Source: JBEBGV01 sp040081265
GTDB lineage: Bacteria > Acidobacteriota > Vicinamibacteria > Vicinamibacterales > UBA2999
Assembly (NCBI GenBank): GCA_040081265.1
Contig: JBEBGV010000082.1
Coordinates: 1 to 19,049, forward strand
Reading direction: 5' to 3'
DNA length: 19,049 nucleotides
The first letter of the stretch is position 1. Every line of letters begins with the position of its first letter. The position numbers and the translations under genes were made by a program. The notes under the pieces were generated by a model. That model worked only from the letters and a program-made list of their open reading frames with translations, ran no database searches and was not told the origin of the DNA. This document shows, one piece after another, positions 1 to 7,171 of this stretch.

Positions 1-1
1 C

Positions 2-184
2 TCTCGAGGTCGGTTCGATGCCCAGATCTATACCGATAGCACCGCGCACCTCGGCGACGTCCTGAGCCGGCAGGTCGGCAAGCTCTCCGCGATCGAGGCG
101 AGCCGTGCTCCGGAGGGCCAGGGGCAGATGGTCGGACCAACGTCCGTTGGGCGGCAGGAGACGCCGCTCGTCATCGAACGATAG
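2..184 (+). CDS. 3' end of an unidentified protein gene
   Basis: An open frame runs from the window edge for 60 codons to a TAG at 182-184. It ends 28 bases before the next gene, on the same strand, which fits a shared transcript. The visible C terminus is hydrophilic (it ends in TPLVIER) with no recognisable domain, membrane segment or metal motif. The start lies outside the window. An open frame of this length can occur by chance in GC-rich DNA, so the call rests mainly on its position immediately upstream of the 213 gene. Confidence 0.35.
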   Translation, partial: SRGRFDAQIYTDSTAHLGDVLSRQVGKLSAIEASRAPEGQGQMVGPTSVGRQETPLVIER

Positions 185-212
185 GAGTGGGCGACTTTGA
201 GGACGACCGATC

Positions 213-821
213 ATGACTCCACCGGCTGTGGCCCAGGCGTCCAGCGCGCGCCGTTCGGTCGCGGGTGCTGGGGACCAGCGACCCTCTCCGGTGGTGTTTG
301 CCCTCGACCGGCTGTTCCCCAAGCGGGGCCGCGCTCCCTACACAACCTTGGAGCGCCTTGTCGTGCTGGTCATCATCCGGGCCATGGGCCCAGACGAGGA
401 GACGGGGGAGTGGAATTGCTTTGTCAGCTACCCGACGATCGCGAAGTGGTCAGGAGTGAGTCTGGCGTCTATAAAACGAATGCTGCAGCGGCACTGCGAT
501 GGACCGGCTCCACTGTTCTACCGAACGAAGTCAGGGCAGACACGGGGTCGCCTTCACACGTGTTATCGCTTCACCTTGGTGAGGCATCCGGAGACGTTCG
601 CCGCATCTCGCGATCGTGCGCGCCTCGATCGAGCGACGGTGGTAGACCGATCGCTGCGAGAACTCCAGCCCGAGCGTCTGGCGCTGCAGCGACAGCTGCA
701 GGACTTCGGTGGAACCCTGACGGAGGCCGAGTATCGACGCAGGCTGAGCGACCTCGAGCGCTCGGCCCGGGGCCGCACGCCGCCGCGCGCCATGGCCAAA
801 CGGGAGTCACGTTGCCCATGA
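213..821 (+). CDS. winged-helix (HTH_36-like) DNA-binding protein of the mobile module
   Basis: A 202-residue protein. The ATG at 213 follows a GAGG at 199-202. Residues about 25-60 (DRLFPKRGRAPYTTLERLVV...) and about 70-120 form a helix-turn-helix of the HTH_36/replication-initiator type. The recognition part reads SYPTIAKWSGVSLASIKRML, and the wing is followed by RTKSGQTRGRLHTCYRF, matching the usual 'R..GR.N.YR' end of this fold. The C-terminal third is rich in Arg, Leu and Glu and probably helical. Proteins of this type act as initiators or transcription regulators on plasmids and integrative elements. The neighbours at 1015 (AlpA-like) and 1256 (integrase) support an integrative-element setting. 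No replication origin or iterons are visible, so a plasmid-type initiator role is only a possibility. Confidence 0.65.
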   Translation: MTPPAVAQASSARRSVAGAGDQRPSPVVFALDRLFPKRGRAPYTTLERLVVLVIIRAMGPDEETGEWNCFVSYPTIAKWSGVSLASIKRMLQRHCDGPAPLFYRTKSGQTRGRLHTCYRFTLVRHPETFAASRDRARLDRATVVDRSLRELQPERLALQRQLQDFGGTLTEAEYRRRLSDLERSARGRTPPRAMAKRESRCP

Positions 822-1014
822 ATACCCTGACCCGCCGCGGCACGGATGTCTACGTCAGCGCACCGAGCGTTCGCACTCGGCTCGTCGACAGTCCACACAC
901 GGGCGCACACCGAGCGGCCGATGAGTCAGGGGAGAGTCGCGCCCACCACCGGACCGCCGCCGACACCGCGAGACGCACACTTCCAACGTGTACTAGCCTG
1001 CAAGGGAGAGACTC

Positions 1015-1248
1015 GTGGCCGGGGTTCTAAGTGAGGCGGAACGTGAATATGCGGCGCGTTTAGCGCGTGAGTTGCCGTCTGTTATTGAACTCGACGAGCT
1101 CCCGAAATGGATCGGCATGTCACGCGCCACGATCTTCCGCCTTCGGCAACGCAACCGATTTCCGATTCGTCCGCTCCACCCGACAACGCGGCGCGTCCAG
1201 TTCGCTGGAATCGACGTACTGCGGTATCTTTTGCGCAGCAAGGAATAG
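1015..1248 (+). CDS. AlpA-like excisionase / MerR-type helix-turn-helix regulator
   Basis: A 77-residue protein starting at a GTG preceded by an AGGGAGAG ribosome-binding site at 1003-1010. Residues about 24-70 are a single AlpA/excisionase-type winged helix: a short helix (VIELDELPKWIGMSRATIFR), a basic recognition stretch (LRQRNRFP), then the wing and closing helix (RRVQFAGIDVLRYLLRSKE). AlpA-family proteins direct excision or activate integrase genes of integrative elements. This one ends only 7 bases before the integrase ATG, so the two are almost certainly co-transcribed. It probably controls the direction of recombination or integrase expression. The GTG start is preferred because of the ribosome-binding site; no ATG is available in frame. 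Confidence 0.75.
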   Translation: MAGVLSEAEREYAARLARELPSVIELDELPKWIGMSRATIFRLRQRNRFPIRPLHPTTRRVQFAGIDVLRYLLRSKE

Positions 1249-1255
1249 AACACGC

Positions 1256-3046
1256 ATGGCGTCACCACAGCAACTGCCCATCGGTATCACGCGCGTCCAC
1301 CCGCACACTCGACGCACGTTACGGACACCTGCGGATCTCGCATCCTGCGTGAACTGGGTATGGCGTGTTCGAGCCAAGCGACGAGGGACAGGAGACTTCG
1401 ACCAGCTCTATCCGCAGGATGTTCGAGACTCGATTCAGACGACCCTTGACTACCTGCAGCACGAGCGCTCGACGGCCATCAACGACCTCCGCCGAGATGC
1501 GGCCCGACACGGGTCTGGTATCTTCACAGACGACGTCAAAACCTACCTGGCGCGGCGCGCCAGCGCGTCAGACTACCGTGGCCGTGTCCGTAACTTGTTT
1601 CTGTGGGACGAATGGTTGTCGAACAAGCTGGGGTCGAGATTCAAGACCACAAAGATCACACCGGAGCTCGTTGAACTGGCGCTCGAAGACTGGAAGCAAG
1701 CGACCGTCGTTCGGAAGAAGAAGGGCGGAAAGCTGCAGCGCCGCTGGGCCTCTGCGACGTTGCGCACGCGTGCCCTGCACCTCTCCAACCTGTTCGGCGT
1801 GTTGTACCCCGATGTCGCGAACCCGGTCCTAGCGTTGAAGGACCGGCTCCCACCGAAGTCTCCAGAAGTCGAGAAGGCGCAGCCCCTGTCGGTCGTGATG
1901 ACGCTGCTAGACCAAATCCGCAATCCGCCGGTCGTGGCCCAACGACAGTACCCGTCGTTTTCCTCAGTACGCGCCGCACTCCTCGGCTTTGCGCGCATCA
2001 CGATGCAAGAGCTGTGGTCGATTCGTGACGCCCGCGCGTTCGACCTGCGCGCCGGTCAGCTCCGCATTCCGGCCAAACGCGTCGTCGAGCGCTACACGAC
2101 GGTCGATGGACACGGCGTGGTGCGCGTAGTCGTGGAACAGCGGGAGCCGCGTGTGGTGAACTTGACCCCGGATGGACTCGAAGCCTCCCGGCAGTACCTC
2201 GCGTATCCCGATCGGTACCAGGGCGGTGGGAAGCTGACGAAGTTCGGATATTTCGCCATCGGCTCGTTCCGCCAGATGCTGCAGTCCGCCTGCCGCAGTG
2301 CCGGCCTGGAGTTCCCCATCTCGCCCTCGGACTTCGGAACGACGCACGCGCCCTCGTACGAGGAGGTCAGGGCGATCGTCCACGCGATGCGCCATGACGT
2401 CGTCCCCTATCGCCCCACCGCGGATCGCACGCGAAACGCGAAGGCGTTTATCCGAGCATCGGTGATGGCGCACACGGGCGCCCGTGTCGGGGAGGTCGCC
2501 ATGTTGGAGCCGGAGGACGTGCGGCTGAACGAGCGCGCCGTCCTGATGCCAACCGAGAAGCACCGCCGACATGCCGGTCGGATGGAGCGGGTGATCAGCC
2601 GCCGGCGCATTCCCCTCAACGACTATGGCCTCGCCGCACTCAAGCTCTTCGTGAAACACGACCTGTTTGACCGGTTGTTCGACCGGTCCCGCGTACCCGA
2701 CGAAACGATGGTGCCGTGGTATCAGGAGCTGTACTACCAGGTCGTCGTCGCAGCGCGCCGCGTCAAGGACCCGTATACGGGGGCGTCGCTGTACTTTACG
2801 CCGCACTGTTTCAGGCACTCCTTCGCCACGGCGCTTGCGCCACTGATCGGCGGAGACGCGAAAACCGGCGCGAAGATCATGGGGCATTCCGCGCAGACGT
2901 TCATGCGCTATGTGCGCGCGAACGACGAGACAGCACGGACGGCGGTCGAGAAAATGATCACGGACCTCCCGCCGTTGGGGCAGCCCATGACCACGCCGAC
3001 TGGGACGTCGTCCCTGCGCGTTGTCGTCACGGGAGGGGCCTCATAG
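1256..3046 (+). CDS. large tyrosine recombinase / integrase
   Basis: A 596-residue site-specific recombinase. The ATG at 1256 follows an AGGA at 1241-1244; the open frame extends further upstream but overlaps the AlpA-like gene. The catalytic set is visible in the C-terminal domain: Arg410 (TGARVGEVAML), Lys435 (PTEKH), His517-x-x-Arg520 (TPHCFRHSFA), His544 (MGHSAQTF) and the nucleophile Tyr552 (MRYV). Residues about 50-200 hold helical core-binding material, including a very basic VVRKKKGGKLQRR. Residues about 213-350 resemble a second, degenerate catalytic domain with Arg247 and a Lys but no HxxR box (see findings). The protein is much longer than the 300-400 residues usual for phage-type integrases. 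It would integrate and excise the element; no att site could be recognised. All catalytic residues are intact, so it may be active. Confidence 0.92.
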   Translation: MASPQQLPIGITRVHPHTRRTLRTPADLASCVNWVWRVRAKRRGTGDFDQLYPQDVRDSIQTTLDYLQHERSTAINDLRRDAARHGSGIFTDDVKTYLARRASASDYRGRVRNLFLWDEWLSNKLGSRFKTTKITPELVELALEDWKQATVVRKKKGGKLQRRWASATLRTRALHLSNLFGVLYPDVANPVLALKDRLPPKSPEVEKAQPLSVVMTLLDQIRNPPVVAQRQYPSFSSVRAALLGFARITMQELWSIRDARAFDLRAGQLRIPAKRVVERYTTVDGHGVVRVVVEQREPRVVNLTPDGLEASRQYLAYPDRYQGGGKLTKFGYFAIGSFRQMLQSACRSAGLEFPISPSDFGTTHAPSYEEVRAIVHAMRHDVVPYRPTADRTRNAKAFIRASVMAHTGARVGEVAMLEPEDVRLNERAVLMPTEKHRRHAGRMERVISRRRIPLNDYGLAALKLFVKHDLFDRLFDRSRVPDETMVPWYQELYYQVVVAARRVKDPYTGASLYFTPHCFRHSFATALAPLIGGDAKTGAKIMGHSAQTFMRYVRANDETARTAVEKMITDLPPLGQPMTTPTGTSSLRVVVTGGAS

Positions 3047-3128
3047 GAACAGGATGCCCTAACAGAAGTCGCAGCAGACCGTGGTGGCCTGAGTCAAGCA
3101 ATTCACCCTCCGAGATTCCCGCTGCGAT

Positions 3129-4286
3129 TCACTCCCAATTCCAGGGCATCGGTGACGATCCTCGCAATGGCGCGCTAGGCCACGCGTCCTTCAACAACTC
3201 GCCTATTGGGTCTGCGGCTTTCAGCCGAGCCGATGCCCACGCAAGCCACCGTTCGGCGTTCCCTCGTTCGTCAGGACTCACGGCGCCGTCTTGTAGGCGG
3301 CGTTCCACAGCCTCCACGAAATCCACGTTGCGCTGGTGCCTCCCCCATCGAATAGCGGCCGTCCGCAGGCGCCGTCGCCGTAACGCTTCACTGTCTCGTT
3401 GCTGTTGCGCGAGACGGTTCTCCTCGTCCTGAATGGCCCAACGCTCCAGCCGTTCGGCATGGATCGCCCTCTCGCGTTTTGTTTCCAAGGCACGTCGAAC
3501 AAGGTTGACGACAAATCGATTCAGTGAATTCTCAATGCGTCGCGTCGCGCTGTCGGAAACGCCGGCGTTGTGATAAATCGAGCCGATTCTCAGCATCAGC
3601 CGACCCGACGGCTCCAGATCGACGCCGGTGCCGTAGGTGTGCTTGACCGTCACCTGCTTCAATCGCTCGACCAATGCGATCTGAAACGCCTCGCCCAAGA
3701 CCGTCAGAAACGTCTCGTTCTTCTCCGTAATTCGAACGGCGAAACCGCGTCGCTCGAACGCTGCAAGCAGCGCCTGCAGGATCCGCGATGCCCGTGGCAC
3801 CGACGCCTTCGACACGGCGATGTCCAAGTGTCCGGGGCCGGGCTTCACCAGCTTCGCCTGATACCGATCCTGCCATCGCACAATACGGTTCTTCGAAGAC
3901 TCGCGAGAGGCTTTGCGAATTGCGGCTGCAGCCCGCTTCACCAACGGATGGGAGATCGCGAGATCTTCAGGAGCCTCGATTCGCCATTCAGTGGTCTTCT
4001 CCCGTGCGATGGCAGGCGGGTCCTCCGGCTTATCCACGGTCTCCCTCGGTTCGAACACGATCTGCTCCTTGACGGAGATCTCTGGCAAGGGAGTCTGACG
4101 AACTCGATGCCCATGCTGCTTCTTTGCCCACCACCCTCGTGGCGGCACTGGAATCTCATGCCGCGCGCACAACTTCCCGAGCCCGCGACCGGACAAGCCG
4201 AGCCGCGTCGCTACGTGGACGATCGGTTCCGACCAGACTTCGCCGTAAAGGGCCTCGCGAGTCAGCGCGATTCGCTGCTTCCGCAC
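3129..4286 (-). CDS. conserved accessory-island protein of unknown function, N-terminal HTH-like
   Basis: A 385-residue protein, convergent with the integrase (82 bases between stops) and divergent from the 4363 gene. It starts at a GTG without a ribosome-binding site. The N terminus has a helix-turn-helix-like stretch (residues about 20-50: VATRLGLSGRGLGKLCARH) followed by PVPPRGWWAKKQHGH. This N-terminal pattern (ALYGEVWSEP...) recalls hypothetical proteins I know from accessory regions of many Gram-negative bacteria; their function is not established. Residues about 90-230 are mixed and about 250-340 are strongly basic and helical (EENRLAQQQRDSEALRRRR), probably coiled coil. There is no signal peptide or membrane segment, so it should be cytoplasmic and may bind nucleic acid. 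I do not assign a function. Confidence 0.8.
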   Translation of the reverse strand: MRKQRIALTREALYGEVWSEPIVHVATRLGLSGRGLGKLCARHEIPVPPRGWWAKKQHGHRVRQTPLPEISVKEQIVFEPRETVDKPEDPPAIAREKTTEWRIEAPEDLAISHPLVKRAAAAIRKASRESSKNRIVRWQDRYQAKLVKPGPGHLDIAVSKASVPRASRILQALLAAFERRGFAVRITEKNETFLTVLGEAFQIALVERLKQVTVKHTYGTGVDLEPSGRLMLRIGSIYHNAGVSDSATRRIENSLNRFVVNLVRRALETKRERAIHAERLERWAIQDEENRLAQQQRDSEALRRRRLRTAAIRWGRHQRNVDFVEAVERRLQDGAVSPDERGNAERWLAWASARLKAADPIGELLKDAWPSAPLRGSSPMPWNWE

Positions 4287-4291
4287 TGGCA

Positions 4292-4324
4292 GATTCTAAT
4301 CTCTGTCAACATTCCTCTAGAATC
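4292..4324. promoter_or_regulatory. dyad-symmetric divergent promoter region
   Basis: Between the divergent genes starting at 4286 (-) and 4363 (+) lies a perfect 7-base inverted repeat, GATTCTA (4292-4298) and TAGAATC (4318-4324), 19 bases apart. Each arm contains TAGAAT, a five-of-six match to a -10 box, one pointing each way. Neither has a good -35 box. For the - strand gene, transcription would start about at its GTG codon, fitting a leaderless mRNA. The repeat could equally be an operator. Confidence 0.35.
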
Positions 4325-4362
4325 GCTCGGCCCGTCCTTTTTACTTAATCGAGGCAACCGCC

Positions 4363-4797
4363 ATGTCGGAGCCAACGGAGAAAAAGCCAGCTCGCAAAGG
4401 AGCCCGACGCAGACAGCCGGAGGCGCCAAGGGGCTTGCCTCCGATCGTCTGTTCGCGCTGCTGCGGACCGATCCTTTTAGGTCAGCACGTTGCCCCGCTA
4501 TTCGCGGCAAAGCTCGTTCGATGGTCTGAGCACCCGGTGCTGTCCAAGCCTCCGATGATTCGCGGAATCATCCCGACGGATGGCTCGCCTGGGCGGGCGG
4601 ACATGTCCGTCGGCGACCAGTTGAGGCAGCGCGCCGCAATGGGTGGCGAGAGGGAACGCGCCGAGCTCGCCGCGTTCGAGGCGTTGCTCTCGAGGTGCAT
4701 CGCGGACGCGCTTGTCGCGCAATTGCGGAAGGAAGCAGACGCGCACGGAGTGGATGTGCTGACGTGGCTCACGCGCGATAAGAGCACGGACGAATAG
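4363..4797 (+). CDS. hypothetical protein, 144 aa
   Basis: The ATG at 4363 follows a GAGG at 4351-4354. The N terminus is basic and disordered (EKKPARKGARRRQ). A short Cys cluster VCSRCCGPI (residues about 29-37) contains one CxxC; no second pair is visible, so a zinc ribbon would be incomplete. The C-terminal half is helical and acidic or alanine-rich (GERERAELAAFEALLSRCIADALVAQL), ending in DKSTDE. There is no signal peptide. It is divergent from the 3129-4286 gene and is probably the last gene of the mobile module before the long non-coding stretch. I do not recognise the family. Confidence 0.65.
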   Translation: MSEPTEKKPARKGARRRQPEAPRGLPPIVCSRCCGPILLGQHVAPLFAAKLVRWSEHPVLSKPPMIRGIIPTDGSPGRADMSVGDQLRQRAAMGGERERAELAAFEALLSRCIADALVAQLRKEADAHGVDVLTWLTRDKSTDE

Positions 4798-5509
4798 CGG
4801 CGGCTCCGACCACTGGACGGCGGACCGGCTCAGGCGTCGCGGCGCTTTCCCAACTGCTCCGTCGAAAGACCATCGCCGTTTGGCAATAGGGGCAGGTGAC
4901 CTGCGTGCCGTTGGACGCAGACGCGCGAAAAGCTGGCTGCGGCGACCGGCACCCGACTGCACATCAGTTTGGAGACTGTCGACGCGCAGCCTTGAGCGTT
5001 GGTTCTATGACGGTTAGCCTTGTGAAACTGGAATTCATCAAGGACCGGTACGCACTAGAGAGCTTGACCGCAACGACCATCTCCCCAGTGACACCTAGCG
5101 CTCCCCGTGGGCGTCCACGGCCTCGGCAGACCGGCATCGCGATGACTAGGACTTTCACGCACCTCAAGGTGCCAGGAACATTCCGTCCTAACCTCCGGAT
5201 GCGGTGCCGGCCCACCCTGACAAACCCTTGTCCGAGTGCGCTGTTGTCGGGCATTCTGCGGTGATGGTGTCTAGCGATGCTGACCTGGATTCCTAGCCCT
5301 CGCGAATCGCCGGTGTGCGGGTCTGATCGGGGGGCCACCTACGGATGCGCATAAGCCATTACCCGCCCGCGTCGGTTACGCCGGAGTAGTTTTCGGCCGT
5401 CAGTGCTTACATCTCTGACAAAAGGTTCAGGAAGTCTTCAGCTGTGCACTGGCGCGCTTCACCTAGAATCGACCACCAAGTCCGAGTAACGCGGGTTGTT
5501 GGAGGAAGC
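4798..5509. other. 712-base stretch without a convincing gene
   Basis: Open frames here (4896-5264 on +, 4964-5338 on -) have no ribosome-binding site and no recognisable domains. Two short perfect inverted repeats stand out: CCGTGG-GCGT-CCACGG at 5105-5120 and GCACCT-CA-AGGTGC at 5159-5172. The stretch must carry the promoter of the gene set starting at 5510, but I could not pick out a consensus -35/-10 pair or a CueR/CopR-type operator with confidence. It marks the border between the mobile module and the metal genes. Confidence 0.45.
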
Positions 5510-7150
5510 ATGAGTTCTCGTAGGTCTCAGCTAACGCTCGCTGGAGCCGTGATGTGCATAGTTCTCGGTGCCGCCGACGTCGCTGTGGCGCAGGGGCCAG
5601 CCCCTCAAGCGCCGATGAACATGGCAAACATGGATCGGCGTGGTGGCATACGAGGGACGGTGAGGGGTGCCGACAGTGGACCCGCTGCCGACACCGTGGT
5701 CATCGCCGCTGACGCCGCCAATGGTGCGCGCTTCACCGCGACGAGCGATGCCCAAGGGGCATACGCCTTCGCGGCCCTCCCGGTAGGAACCTATAACATT
5801 ACCGTTGTCTCTGCCGGTCTGACAGCATTCAGACGACAGGCGGTGGCGGTCGCAGCCGACCAGAACGTACAACTGGACATTGCCCTCGATGCGGCGTCCG
5901 CCGGGCAGGCCGCCGATCTGGAGCGGCAGGAACTGCTGCAGCAGCTCGCGGAGCTCAAGGACCGCGTCACCGAACTCGAGTCGAATACCGTGCTCTCGGA
6001 GCCCGAGACACGGGTTCGCCGAGTCGAGGTCTTTGTTGACGCGAATGGCAACGAGACTGACGTGCAGGTGCCGGGCTCAAGGCCGGCCGTTACCTATCGA
6101 CGCGAGCGCGTCTACCGTCGGCAGACCATCAACGAGAAGATTGAAGAGGCCCTTGCCGATGCCGAGGAGCACAGCGTGCGCATTGGCGTCGACGCCGCCA
6201 TCACAACGCAGTTCGCGAAACGCACAAAAGGCAACGACCCCCTGATCGACAAACACGCCTACGCGCTCGCCTCCGCCGACCTGTTCTTCACGGCCGGCAT
6301 CGCGCAGAACACGATCTTCTTCGCCGATATCGTCGCGTTGAGCGGAGCCCCGCCGGACGCAGAAATCCCCAGCTTGACGCTGCTGAATGGCTACACCGCG
6401 CGGCTCGTTCGGCAGAACGAGCTCAATCTCCGGGAGGTGTGGCTGCGCACCGAGCTCTTCGGTCAGCGCCTGGCGCTGACGACGGGCCGGCTCGACCTCA
6501 CCAACTACTTTGATCAGAATGCCCTGGCGAATGACGAGAGCACACAGTTCCTGAGTGACGCCCTCGTCAACAATCAGATGCTCGGGCTCTCCAGCAACGG
6601 GACCGGCATCGCCACCGAGTTTGATGCGAAGAATGGCTTCCGCTTCAAGTTCGGTCTGCAGCAGAGCAACACCGACGCCACTAACCTGTCAGACTCCATG
6701 TATACCCTCAGCGAGGTTGGCTACACATTTACACCGTTCGCTCTGCCCGAGGGTACTTATCGCGCCTGGTTCAGGACCGACAACACCTCGGACGACATTC
6801 GCAAGGGCGTCGGGGTCAGTGTCGATCAGAAGCTCACGAACGCCCTCGGACTTTTTGCGCGCTATGGCAGCCAGGACCTCGAGGGCGATGGCCGCGATCA
6901 CTATTGGAGCGCGGGAGTCGGGTTCCAGAACGGCTTCATCTTCAACCCGCAGGACACCTGGGGTGTGGGCTACGCACAGATGAGTCTGAGGTCCGGAGAT
7001 CGTGAGAAGCTGATAGAGGCGTACTACAATGTACTTCTCACTGAGAAGCTGCGTCTATCATTCAATCTCACGCACGCGCTCGAGACCCCGGCCGTGGGCG
7101 AAAAATTCGGGTATCTGCTGCCGGGCGTCCGGTTGCAGGCCGCGTTCTAG
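5510..7150 (+). CDS. OprB-like outer-membrane porin with N-terminal regulatory-like domain and coiled coil
   Basis: A 546-residue protein. The ATG at 5510 is chosen because of the GGAGG at 5501-5505 and because a clean signal peptide follows (residues 1-27, ending DVAVA). The mature N terminus has a Met motif, MNMANM. Residues about 46-128 are a carboxypeptidase-regulatory-like beta-sandwich (GIRGTVRGAD ... FAALPVGTYNITVVSAGL). Residues about 133-160 form a coiled coil (LERQELLQQLAELKDRVTEL). From about 215 to the C-terminal Phe is a beta-barrel of the carbohydrate-selective porin type, with the telling stretches TTGRLDLTNYFDQNALAND, DTWGVGYAQ and EAYYNVLLTEKLRLSFN. It would sit in the outer membrane. 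It heads a + strand gene set with a propeller, an RND adaptor and a CusA pump that lacks a TolC gene, so it may be their outer channel; a separate role as a simple porin is equally possible. Confidence 0.78.
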   Translation: MSSRRSQLTLAGAVMCIVLGAADVAVAQGPAPQAPMNMANMDRRGGIRGTVRGADSGPAADTVVIAADAANGARFTATSDAQGAYAFAALPVGTYNITVVSAGLTAFRRQAVAVAADQNVQLDIALDAASAGQAADLERQELLQQLAELKDRVTELESNTVLSEPETRVRRVEVFVDANGNETDVQVPGSRPAVTYRRERVYRRQTINEKIEEALADAEEHSVRIGVDAAITTQFAKRTKGNDPLIDKHAYALASADLFFTAGIAQNTIFFADIVALSGAPPDAEIPSLTLLNGYTARLVRQNELNLREVWLRTELFGQRLALTTGRLDLTNYFDQNALANDESTQFLSDALVNNQMLGLSSNGTGIATEFDAKNGFRFKFGLQQSNTDATNLSDSMYTLSEVGYTFTPFALPEGTYRAWFRTDNTSDDIRKGVGVSVDQKLTNALGLFARYGSQDLEGDGRDHYWSAGVGFQNGFIFNPQDTWGVGYAQMSLRSGDREKLIEAYYNVLLTEKLRLSFNLTHALETPAVGEKFGYLLPGVRLQAAF

Positions 7151-7171
7151 TTGAGTCCCGTCAGGAGCGAC

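Noticed and set aside
818..1030. A 70-codon + strand frame overlapping the 213 gene by ATGA and the 1015 gene by 16 bases
   Set aside because: Its translation is a mix of Arg, Thr, Ser and His without hydrophobic core or known motif, the possible GGGAG is 11 bases away, and it overlaps a better-supported gene start.
4896..5264. A 122-codon + strand frame in the gene-free stretch
   Set aside because: GTG start without ribosome-binding site, no domain, no membrane segment, and unusual composition.
4964..5338. A - strand frame with a basic GRGRPRGALGV stretch that recalls the lead-in of ribbon-helix-helix proteins
   Set aside because: No ribosome-binding site, the following residues do not complete the domain pattern, and the rest has the look of chance coding in GC-rich DNA.
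5444..5509. Upstream extension of the porin gene to a GTG
   Set aside because: The ATG at 5510 has a strong GGAGG and begins a normal signal peptide; the extension would bury it.
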